DNA from: Chlamydiia bacterium
GTDB taxonomy: Bacteria; Chlamydiota; Chlamydiia; Chlamydiales; JACKPQ01
Reading direction: 5' to 3'
Assembly (NCBI GenBank): GCA_030433395.1
Contig: JAUILX010000052.1
Location: 1 to 6,776 of the forward strand
Length of the DNA: 6,776 nucleotides
In this document: positions 1 through 5,585 of the stretch, in pieces
How the letters are laid out: each line of letters opens with the position of its first letter
Position numbering within the stretch: the first letter of the stretch is position 1
Program-made: the position numbers and the translations under genes
Notes under the pieces: model-generated
Databases searched by the model: none
What the model saw: only the letters and a program-made list of their open reading frames with translations
Told to the model about the DNA's origin: nothing

Positions 1-334
1 GGCAGTTGGAAAGCTGCAAGAGCATGGTCGATTTACCAATACCAGGATCACCACCGACAAGAGTTAGTGAGCCTTTTACAAGCCCATTGCCCATAAGCCG
101 GTCAAACTCACCCATGCCGCTTTGCATGCGCTCGCCTTCTGTAGCTTCAACATCAAGCACTCGCCTGGGCTCGGGTCGTTTACTTGTTTGGGAGGCATAG
201 CGCTTTTCAGTCTGAGCCATGTCCTTCATTTCAACAAGGGTATTCCAAGCCTTACAAGCGCTGCACGAGCCAGCCCACTTAATGTGCGTATTCCCGCAAT
301 CATTGCACATCCAAACAGTCTTAGCCTTGGCCAT
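1..334 (-). CDS. radA: DNA repair protein RadA/Sms, N-terminal part (gene runs off the left edge)
   Basis: RadA (Sms) is a cytosolic, RecA-like ATPase that helps process recombination intermediates and drives branch migration. Only the first 111 codons are present. The protein opens MAKAKTVWMCNDCG and shows the family's four-cysteine zinc finger (C10-x2-C13 and C24-x2-C27). A linker with a basic stretch (SKRPEPRR, residues 51-58) follows, and then the Walker A loop GGDPGIGKST at residues 94-103, just before the window edge. The later KNRFG motif and Lon-like C-terminal domain are outside the window. The ATG at 334-332 is the family's normal start. A GGAG sits 10 bases upstream, inside the end of rnc. 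The start overlaps the 3' end of rnc by 14 bases in another frame, so the two are very probably co-transcribed and translationally coupled. The zinc finger and Walker A are seen directly; the role comes from the family. Confidence 0.96.
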   Translation of the reverse strand, partial: MAKAKTVWMCNDCGNTHIKWAGSCSACKAWNTLVEMKDMAQTEKRYASQTSKRPEPRRVLDVEATEGERMQSGMGEFDRLMGNGLVKGSLTLVGGDPGIGKSTMLLQLSNC

Positions 335-1034
335 CTTCTATCATCTCCATTGCATTTTTTGCTGCGCTAGCTTGCGCTACTTTTTTAGAGTTTCCACTCC
401 CAAGGGCCTCAACATCGCCTATAATAGCTTTTACACAAAAGATTTTGGCATGATCGGGCCCCTCTTCTTCGATAACAACGTATTCAGGAGGCTTGTTGTA
501 TTTTTTCTGCGCATAGTCTTGCAACTCGGCTTTCCAATTGCGTGGTGGGTTTTGAATGGTTTGGTCGATCTCATCTGCAAAGTGCATAAAAATAAATTGA
601 CGCGCTTTTTCTAAGCCACCATCTAAATAAAGAGCTCCAACCAGACTTTCAAACAAATCTGCCATCAGCGATGCTCGCCCTCTATGAATTTGAGATTTTT
701 CACCCTTTGAGGTGAGCATCCATTTTGCAATACCCAATTTTTCAACATACCCTTGGCAAGCCTTGGCATCCACTAGCATTGATCTTAAATGAGAAAGGTC
801 ACCCTCGGCTTTTTCAGGGAGGTGCTCATAGAGAAAATCGGCTGCAATTAAGTTGAGTACAGCATCTCCTAGATACTCTAGTCTTTGGTTATCTTCTTGT
901 ATAAAGGATCGGTTTTCATTGACAAATGAGGGGTGGATAAAGGCTAGCATCAAGAGATTGGGATCATTAAAGCGCAAGCTTATCTGCGCCTCGATGGTGT
1001 GAAGATTTGATTTGAGATGATCTAATGGGTTCAT
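321..1034 (-). CDS. rnc: Ribonuclease III
   Basis: RNase III is a Mg2+-dependent, dimeric double-strand-specific endoribonuclease that matures rRNA precursors and cuts structured mRNAs in the cytosol. The 237-residue length is normal. The N-terminal catalytic domain (about residues 10-155) carries the signature NQRLEYLGDAVL at 49-60 and the second acidic motif around DLFESLVGALYLDGG (126-140). The expected metal ligands E53, D57, D126 and E129 are all present. A double-stranded RNA-binding domain covers about 165-233, beginning NWKAELQDYAQ and ending with the helix after GSGNSKKVAQASAAKNA. The first motif has Gln50 where many bacterial enzymes have Glu (NERLEFLGD). The ATG at 1034 has no clear Shine-Dalgarno sequence; the next Met is residue 29, inside the catalytic fold, so this start is retained. 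The stop overlaps the radA start. The upstream dapL gene is divergent. Confidence 0.97.
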   Translation of the reverse strand: MNPLDHLKSNLHTIEAQISLRFNDPNLLMLAFIHPSFVNENRSFIQEDNQRLEYLGDAVLNLIAADFLYEHLPEKAEGDLSHLRSMLVDAKACQGYVEKLGIAKWMLTSKGEKSQIHRGRASLMADLFESLVGALYLDGGLEKARQFIFMHFADEIDQTIQNPPRNWKAELQDYAQKKYNKPPEYVVIEEEGPDHAKIFCVKAIIGDVEALGSGNSKKVAQASAAKNAMEMIEDGQG

Positions 1035-1066
1035 ATATGCTACTATACACAGAATAGGAGATACAC
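1035..1066. promoter_or_regulatory. Divergent rnc / dapL intergenic region with weak promoter-like hexamers
   Basis: These 32 bases must hold, or lie beside, the start signals of two divergent genes. On the minus strand TATAGT (1042-1047) matches five of six bases of a sigma70 -10 box, and predicted initiation would fall about one base before the rnc ATG. No good -35 is seen at 16-18 bases. On the plus strand TTGAGA (1012-1017) and TATATG (1034-1039), 16 bases apart, form a weak promoter for dapL. Both calls are inference from hexamer matches only. Confidence 0.3.
1055..1060 (+). promoter_or_regulatory. Shine-Dalgarno sequence of dapL
   Basis: TAGGAG lies six bases before the ATG at 1067, an ideal spacing. 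This supports the 1067 start even though the protein is somewhat shorter than characterised DapL enzymes. Confidence 0.8.
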
Positions 1067-2191
1067 ATGGTCAAAGTCAATCCTCATTACGAGCGCTTAA
1101 AGCGTCCCATTATTTTTCCCATCATTGAACAAAAGCTCAAAGAGTTTCAAGGCGATGATCTTATTAACTTGGGTGTTGGCGATGTCTCTATGCCCCTTGC
1201 CTTTGATATTGCCCAAGCTATGAGCGCTGCTATGGTGGAAATGAGCCAAGAGCCTATCGGATACGGGCCAGCAGAAGGGTATTTATTTTTGCGCAACGCC
1301 CTACTTAATGAGTACAGACATTATGGCATCAGCACAGACGAAATCTTTATCTCAGATGGCATTAATACCGATTTGGCAAACATCGCAGACCTTTTTGATC
1401 CCTCCTGTAAAGTTGCAACAATCGATCCTGGATACCCCGTCTTCGGCGACTCAAGCCTACTTGCTGGCAAGGAAGTCTTATGCCTCCCCTGCCTAGAAGA
1501 AAATAACTTTATTCCTCAACCACCTAGCCAGAGTGTTGACATTGTCTATCTCTGCTCTCCCGGCAATCCAACAGGTGTTGCTATGACAGAGCAAGACCTT
1601 GAAAAATGGATCAGCTATGCTCACAAGACTGGTGCCATTATTCTTTTTGATGCTGCTTATGCCGGTTTTATTACATCCTCTGATGTTCCTCAGTCTATTT
1701 ATGAAATCGATGGAGCAAAATCTGTTGCCATTGAAATGCGCAGCTTTTCAAAATCTGCAGGCTTTACAGGTCTGCGTTGCTCTTACAGCGTGATTCCACA
1801 AGAAACAGGGCTGACTAAACTTTGGAAGAAAAGACAAAACACCAAGTATAATGGGTGCTCATATCCCATTCAGCGTGGCGCTGTTCAAGCTCTCCAATCC
1901 GAGCAAGCCTCTGCACAAATCACAGCTTATTTAGAATGCGCTAGCGCATTAAAAGAAGCCCTTGGCCAAAACGCCTACGGTGGCGTCAATTCCCCCTATT
2001 TGTGGTGGAAAGTGCCAGAGGGTATGAGTTCATGGGACTTTTTTGATCTGCTGCTCCAAGAACATCATATCCTTGGCATTCCAGGGGTTGGCTTTGGTAG
2101 CTGCGGGGAAGGGTTTGTGCGCCTCTCAGCCCTCACAACCATGGATAAAGTTAAAGAAGTTACAAACCGATTAGGTGCCTATGCCCATTGA
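1067..2191 (+). CDS. dapL: LL-diaminopimelate aminotransferase (DapL)
   Basis: DapL is a cytosolic, PLP-dependent class I/II aminotransferase. It converts tetrahydrodipicolinate directly to LL-diaminopimelate using glutamate, a one-step bypass of the acyl-DAP routes that feeds meso-DAP to peptidoglycan and lysine synthesis. The 374-residue protein shows the family layout: INLGVGDVSMPL (33-44), YGPAEGYLFLR (66-76), the cofactor region DPGYPVF (120-126), CSPGNPTG (163-170, with Asn167), FDAAYAGF (194-201, with Asp195 and Tyr198), and the Schiff-base motif SFSKSAGFTGLR with Lys229 and Arg237. GGVNSPYLWWKVPEGMSSWD and GFVRLSAL (carboxylate-binding Arg352) complete the C-terminal part. It is some 20-30 residues shorter than characterised DapL enzymes as I recall them, through small loop losses rather than truncation. 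It shares its 3' end with the next gene, suggesting a bicistronic message. An aspC label is possible by general homology, but the DapL-type motifs favour this call. Confidence 0.93.
   Translation: MVKVNPHYERLKRPIIFPIIEQKLKEFQGDDLINLGVGDVSMPLAFDIAQAMSAAMVEMSQEPIGYGPAEGYLFLRNALLNEYRHYGISTDEIFISDGINTDLANIADLFDPSCKVATIDPGYPVFGDSSLLAGKEVLCLPCLEENNFIPQPPSQSVDIVYLCSPGNPTGVAMTEQDLEKWISYAHKTGAIILFDAAYAGFITSSDVPQSIYEIDGAKSVAIEMRSFSKSAGFTGLRCSYSVIPQETGLTKLWKKRQNTKYNGCSYPIQRGAVQALQSEQASAQITAYLECASALKEALGQNAYGGVNSPYLWWKVPEGMSSWDFFDLLLQEHHILGIPGVGFGSCGEGFVRLSALTTMDKVKEVTNRLGAYAH
1935..1950. repeat. 16-base perfect palindrome inside dapL
   Basis: AATGCGCTAGCGCATT reads identically on both strands. It lies in the dapL coding sequence at codons for Glu-Cys-Ala-Ser-Ala-Leu. 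It could be a dyad protein-binding site or simply codon choice; nothing else nearby supports a function. Confidence 0.5.
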
Positions 2192-2855
2192 TCTGCCCCA
2201 AGCCCATCATAATTTTTATGGCAAGCAACACTATCTTGAGCTAGAAGATTTTTTCTCCGAAGATAAACTCGAAGCATGGCGCAAAAGCGTAGGATCATAT
2301 TCGACTTTCGACGAGGCTTATCTATCTACTCGCGACCTGTGGAGAAAAAATCCAAAAATCAAACAACTCATTACAAATCGCGACCTTGTGCAATGTGCAT
2401 CTAAATTATCAAAAACACGTTCTCTTCAGCTTGGATTTGATCAAGCCATCTGTACCTACGAAAACACCTCCAAGCTCCCCCTTGCAAAACAACCCGTTAC
2501 ACTAACGCAAATCAGCAACGTATCTGGAATCGCATGTGGAGCCATCATCAACCTATCCATAACAAGCTCCCCACACACTTTAGAGCAGGCCCCGCCTCCC
2601 TCCGAAGAGCTAACCCCAATCATCCCCATCCCACACACACCCGGCAGCGTTCTCTTTATTTCGCCTGATCTGCCATTAGACTTTCAAAAGCTAATTGCAA
2701 CACCATCACAAACGCTTTTACTCATCGCATACACACATGTAAAGCCGCTTTACATTCAAAATACAATCGATCCCCACGCAAATGCCCTCAAAAAACTAGG
2801 CTATGGATTTGGCGATCATTTAAAAGAAAATTCACATCCGTTATTAAACCTATAA
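2181..2855 (+). CDS. Conserved-type hypothetical protein, possible degenerate phytanoyl-CoA-dioxygenase-like fold
   Basis: I cannot name this 224-residue soluble protein with certainty. No signal peptide or membrane segment is visible. Its shape resembles PhyH-like 2-oxoglutarate oxygenases. An N-terminal YLELEDFFSEDKLEAWR (18-34) looks like the usual 'valued by, spec-head-helix' opening, LVQCASKLSKTRSLQLGFDQ (69-88) like the strand before the core, and TPGSVLFISPDLPLDF (153-168) like the late strand that normally carries the distal metal His. The HxD pair and that distal His are not where they should be, so an active iron site is unlikely. A proline-rich loop (about 137-155) precedes the last strands. 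The ending LGYGFGDHL (206-214) looks family-specific. From memory, Chlamydia has a hypothetical gene right after dapL (CT391), and this may be its counterpart. The ATG at 2181 is chosen; an in-frame GTG at 2175 is an alternative. It overlaps dapL by 11 bases, implying translational coupling. Confidence 0.8.
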   Translation: MPIDLPQAHHNFYGKQHYLELEDFFSEDKLEAWRKSVGSYSTFDEAYLSTRDLWRKNPKIKQLITNRDLVQCASKLSKTRSLQLGFDQAICTYENTSKLPLAKQPVTLTQISNVSGIACGAIINLSITSSPHTLEQAPPPSEELTPIIPIPHTPGSVLFISPDLPLDFQKLIATPSQTLLLIAYTHVKPLYIQNTIDPHANALKKLGYGFGDHLKENSHPLLNL

Positions 2856-5471
2856 AAAATCCAGCCAGCTAGTGTCCTCTACTTTTTCCTTACTGGACCC
2901 ACTAGTCCTTTTGGAAATCCTAATCTCACTATTCAACCCTGTTAGGAAAAAAGATCCCCACATATCTGGCCTAGCTGGCTCTTTATTAATAGCCGAGCAG
3001 ATCGCCTTCCTCAAAGCGTCTGCTTTTGTAAGACCGCAATTAAAAAGGGCATTATAAAAGTCCTTTACGATATCAAGCGTTACCTGGCTATCATATACAG
3101 GCCAACGAGCTGAAATGACACTTTCTGCTCCACCAGCTAAAAAAGCCCAAACAAGACCAGCATTGCCCTCTTGATGAGATTGCCCTTTTCCAGAGAAACA
3201 AGCATTCATAAAAACTAGCTGGGCTTTTAATGTTTTCGCATAGATTTCTTCAGCCGTCACTTCTTTTCCACCTTGAGTTGGGCACATTTTTAGCGCCCCC
3301 TGAAAGATTGAATCTGGCTGGAATTTAGCCTCATCGGTTGCGTGACATGCCAAGTGAACTACATCTGCCGTTTCGATCTTACCCATGAAGGCTTTAACTG
3401 TTGCTTGTTCACGCTTAAATGTAGAACTTTTAACATTTTGAACTTCAAAAAAATCATCAACAACACCCGATTCCGAAAATGCATACTCTAAATTCCCTGA
3501 GGGATCACCAATAACCAAACCACTCTCAACCTGACTTTTTTTCACTAAACTTCGCATGATATTGATTGACGGCATGTGATGGATTGGAAAATCTTCAATC
3601 AAGTATCGTGCACGACCACCCTTTTCTTTGTACGGTAAAGATTCAAATGGAATATAAGACAACTCTGCCTCAGGAATGATTGTTAGCGATTTGCAAGATT
3701 CTTCATGAACGTTTCTAATCGCAGAAGGCAGTAAAAACTTCCCCCATTTTCTTAACATTTTTTGCATATCAGAAAAGGCTTTTTTTAGACCATTTACGTT
3801 CTCAACAAGCCCTTGCAAAGTACCTTCTTCTAATTTGCTATTCTCCCGAATGCTGCCTATAGCTTTTTTCCCACTAATTAGTTCATCAATAGTTGCATCA
3901 ATATTGTATTGCTTTAAATCCTTCTTCACTTTCGTACGAGATTCCCCAAAAATGGTATGAACTGCTCCATTAAAAGTAGCTAAGTCCTTAATAACATCAC
4001 ATCCTATAAGGTCTTCGTATGCAAACTTATCTTCCGATACAGCCCAAACCCTTACTGAATTATTTGTTGTATTGTCTTGCTTGGGTGCTAGCGAGTAAAA
4101 AACAAAGTTTGTCTGATGTTCTCTAGCTAATTCCTGCACCGATTGAATACTTGTAAGCTCAGGAAGGTCTACGTTGCGCTTCTTTGGCATGCATCGACTC
4201 AAAGCTCTAGCGCGCCTTTTGATGGTAAGTAGCAGGGCTTTTTCATACTCACCATATCTACAAAGAAAATTTTCATAAGCTATGTACGCAACATCGTGAA
4301 CGTCAAAATATGAAATCTGAAACTCGGGGTTTTCATAGAGCCCTTCCAATTCATCATAGATTGCTATTGCATCCCTATATGTGTCGCTTACTTCCTCTAC
4401 TGCTAATATCTGAGCTATTTCTTCACCTATCGACACGCTTTTGCAGAAAGCAATATTCAAATAACAAGTAGCCTCTGCATGTTTGTTGCCAATTTCGCCA
4501 GAAATATCTAGAGCTCTTTCATAGACTTTTAGAGCTTCTTCATGGCTCCTTGTGTGTTGATAAGCATCTCCCAGGCTAATAAGAGCCTCTATAAGGTACT
4601 GCTTATTATTTTCTAATAAACCAATAGCTCTAAGGTAATATTCAATGCATTTATGGTCATTTTCTTGCAGCCCACAAATTCGAGCTTTCTCTTTGAAAGC
4701 TCGTCCAAGTTCTGTAAGCTCATGCTCGCTTTGACTATTAGGATCAAAAAGATCAATACGCTTCTGGCACAATTCAAGCGCCCAATTTATCTTAGGATGC
4801 TCCTTAAGTGTTCGCTTAGTATACGGGGTGTGTTCATCGTTCCATATCCTTGCTAACCACAAATGGATACAGTTCCAGTAGTATTCAGAAGTTCTGTACT
4901 TTTTTCCCTTTTCATACTGCTCATCAATTTGATCTAAGGCTAGTTTTGAATCATCAATGGCCTTGTCTGCACTCTGAAACCTACCAAGCAAAGTATAAAT
5001 TCTTGCAAGCTCCTCTAAGCAACAAAGCTTGAAATAAGGGCAAAAATTACAGTCATCGCGTAACTTTTCAAACAATGCCATTGCTTCTTCATTATCACCT
5101 TTAGATGAAAGATCTTGGCCTCGCTTAATCTCGTTTGACAAGCTCTTTTCCATCTCTTTACAAGCCTCCTTCCAACCTGCACCCATTAATGTTGACAGTT
5201 GATCTTGTGTCGATTTTAAAAGCTCTGGAAGCGCCATCAAATTCGACATAGTTTCACCTGCTCTGTGTTTTAGAACCATAACTTTCACAATTTTTTCTCT
5301 CAGGCTGAACAACAAGTACCTTTCACTAACAGTGCCTGCTAAGCATCCTCGAGCAATCGCTGCAATACCAATACCTGTTATAGATTTGCTATACCATTCT
5401 GTATCTGTAGATGTATCAATTATCTCTTGCAAGAGCTGACCCTTGTTTGCCGCTCTAATCGTTAAACTCAT
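2850..5471 (-). CDS. TPR-CHAT protein, predicted caspase/separase-like cysteine peptidase
   Basis: This is an 873-residue cytosolic-type protein with no signal peptide. Residues 1-110 are unassigned and mostly helical, with a small-residue hydrophobic stretch ITGIGIAAIA (31-40). About 118-425 is a tetratricopeptide-like array, clearest at 291-326 (ALISLGDAYQHTRSHEEALK), with other units near 118-178 and 255-290. About 435-847 is a CHAT (Caspase HetF Associated with TPRs) domain. It has the entry motif IIPEAELSYIPFESLP (598-613), the catalytic His in HLACHA (His710, second His), the catalytic Cys in FMNACFSG (Cys758), WPVYDS (790-795) and PDMWGSFFLTG (835-845). The dyad is intact, so peptidase activity is expected; the substrate is unknown. 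The Gly that usually follows the catalytic His is Ala here. A Ser/Lys-rich tail ends the protein. I chose the ATG at 5471 because AAGAGG lies six bases upstream; an in-frame ATG at 5507 has no such site and sits inside the predicted -10 box. GC is lower than in neighbouring genes. Confidence 0.9.
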   Translation of the reverse strand: MSLTIRAANKGQLLQEIIDTSTDTEWYSKSITGIGIAAIARGCLAGTVSERYLLFSLREKIVKVMVLKHRAGETMSNLMALPELLKSTQDQLSTLMGAGWKEACKEMEKSLSNEIKRGQDLSSKGDNEEAMALFEKLRDDCNFCPYFKLCCLEELARIYTLLGRFQSADKAIDDSKLALDQIDEQYEKGKKYRTSEYYWNCIHLWLARIWNDEHTPYTKRTLKEHPKINWALELCQKRIDLFDPNSQSEHELTELGRAFKEKARICGLQENDHKCIEYYLRAIGLLENNKQYLIEALISLGDAYQHTRSHEEALKVYERALDISGEIGNKHAEATCYLNIAFCKSVSIGEEIAQILAVEEVSDTYRDAIAIYDELEGLYENPEFQISYFDVHDVAYIAYENFLCRYGEYEKALLLTIKRRARALSRCMPKKRNVDLPELTSIQSVQELAREHQTNFVFYSLAPKQDNTTNNSVRVWAVSEDKFAYEDLIGCDVIKDLATFNGAVHTIFGESRTKVKKDLKQYNIDATIDELISGKKAIGSIRENSKLEEGTLQGLVENVNGLKKAFSDMQKMLRKWGKFLLPSAIRNVHEESCKSLTIIPEAELSYIPFESLPYKEKGGRARYLIEDFPIHHMPSINIMRSLVKKSQVESGLVIGDPSGNLEYAFSESGVVDDFFEVQNVKSSTFKREQATVKAFMGKIETADVVHLACHATDEAKFQPDSIFQGALKMCPTQGGKEVTAEEIYAKTLKAQLVFMNACFSGKGQSHQEGNAGLVWAFLAGGAESVISARWPVYDSQVTLDIVKDFYNALFNCGLTKADALRKAICSAINKEPARPDMWGSFFLTGLNSEIRISKRTSGSSKEKVEDTSWLDFL
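4681..4703. repeat. Perfect 9-base inverted repeat with 5-base loop inside the TPR-CHAT gene
   Basis: CGAGCTTTC (4681-4689) and GAAAGCTCG (4695-4703) are exact reverse complements separated by five bases, so both the DNA and the mRNA could form a 9-bp hairpin. It lies within the codons for RAFKEKAR of a TPR helix. No T run follows on either strand, so it is not a terminator. Confidence 0.5.
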
Positions 5472-5477
5472 TCCAAA

Positions 5478-5483
5478 CCTCTT
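5478..5483 (-). promoter_or_regulatory. Shine-Dalgarno sequence deciding the TPR-CHAT start
   Basis: AAGAGG on the minus strand lies six bases before the ATG at 5471-5469. The two upstream in-frame ATGs (5507 and 5486) lack a comparable site, which favours the 873-residue product over the 885-residue one. Confidence 0.7.
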
Positions 5484-5505
5484 CATTCTTATTAAAACCC
5501 GGCAC

Positions 5506-5534
5506 ATTATGAACGATTACTACAAAAAATTCAA
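5506..5534 (-). promoter_or_regulatory. Predicted sigma70-type promoter of the TPR-CHAT gene
   Basis: Reading the minus strand, TTGAAT (5529-5534) and CATAAT (5506-5511) are separated by exactly 17 bases. They match the consensus at four of six and five of six positions. Transcription should begin near 5499, giving a leader of about 28 bases before the ATG at 5471 that includes the AAGAGG site. The -10 box overlaps the ATG at 5507, so a message from this promoter could not be translated from 5507. The prediction rests on hexamer and spacing matches only. Confidence 0.5.
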
Positions 5535-5540
5535 ATCATA

Positions 5541-5569
5541 TTGATTAAATAATTTAGATGCGCTAGAGT
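5541..5569 (+). promoter_or_regulatory. Weak promoter candidate for the bioF-like gene
   Basis: The bioF-like gene is preceded by a divergent gene and so needs its own promoter in this gap. TTGATT (5541-5546) and TAGAGT (5564-5569), 17 bases apart, each match four of six consensus bases. The implied start near 5576 would fall in the ribosome binding site, which makes this assignment doubtful. The true start may be further upstream in the AT-rich stretch at 5521-5556. Confidence 0.2.
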
Positions 5570-5585
5570 TGGCCCGGAGGCCGAT
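5568..5585 (+). promoter_or_regulatory. Hairpin enclosing the Shine-Dalgarno sequence of the bioF-like gene
   Basis: The strong Shine-Dalgarno GGAGG (5576-5580) lies five bases before the ATG at 5586. GGCC at 5571-5574 can pair with GGCC at 5579-5582 around a CGGA loop. The outer positions extend the stem by U-G, U-A and G-U pairs, giving seven base pairs in all. In the folded state part of the ribosome binding site is paired and the rest is in the loop, so the structure could limit translation. The pairing is read directly; the regulatory role is inference. Confidence 0.45.

Noticed and set aside
43..52. Hydrophobic glycine-rich stretch near the N-terminus of the TPR-CHAT protein as a membrane anchor (positions are residues of the longer reading frame, not bases)
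   Set aside because: The uncharged run is only about ten residues, interrupted by Arg shortly after, too short for a transmembrane helix.
219..614. Plus-strand open frame of 131 codons opposite rnc and radA
   Set aside because: It lies fully antisense to two strongly supported genes, its translation is a string of Phe/Leu/Cys-rich sequence typical of antisense frames, and it has no ribosome binding site.
2456..2638. Minus-strand 60-codon frame inside the hypothetical gene
   Set aside because: Its Gly/Ser-rich content is the complement of the proline-rich loop codons of the plus-strand gene; no start signal is seen.
2181..2855. Reading the 224-residue protein next to the CHAT gene as a bacterial gasdermin target
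   Set aside because: It runs in the opposite direction, is coupled to dapL rather than to the protease, and shows no hydrophobic beta-hairpin pattern or C-terminal autoinhibitory tail I could recognise.
2850..5471. Reading the TPR-CHAT protein as a Csx29-like CRISPR-linked protease
   Set aside because: No repeat-spacer array, Cas7-11-type gene or other cas gene lies in the window; the resemblance is limited to the shared TPR-CHAT architecture.
363..5566. Three copies of TGCGCTAG (363-370, 1938-1945, 5559-5566) as a dispersed regulatory repeat
   Set aside because: Two copies are inside coding sequence where Ala-Ser or Ala-Leu codons explain them, the flanks do not match, and the third has no shared position relative to a start site.
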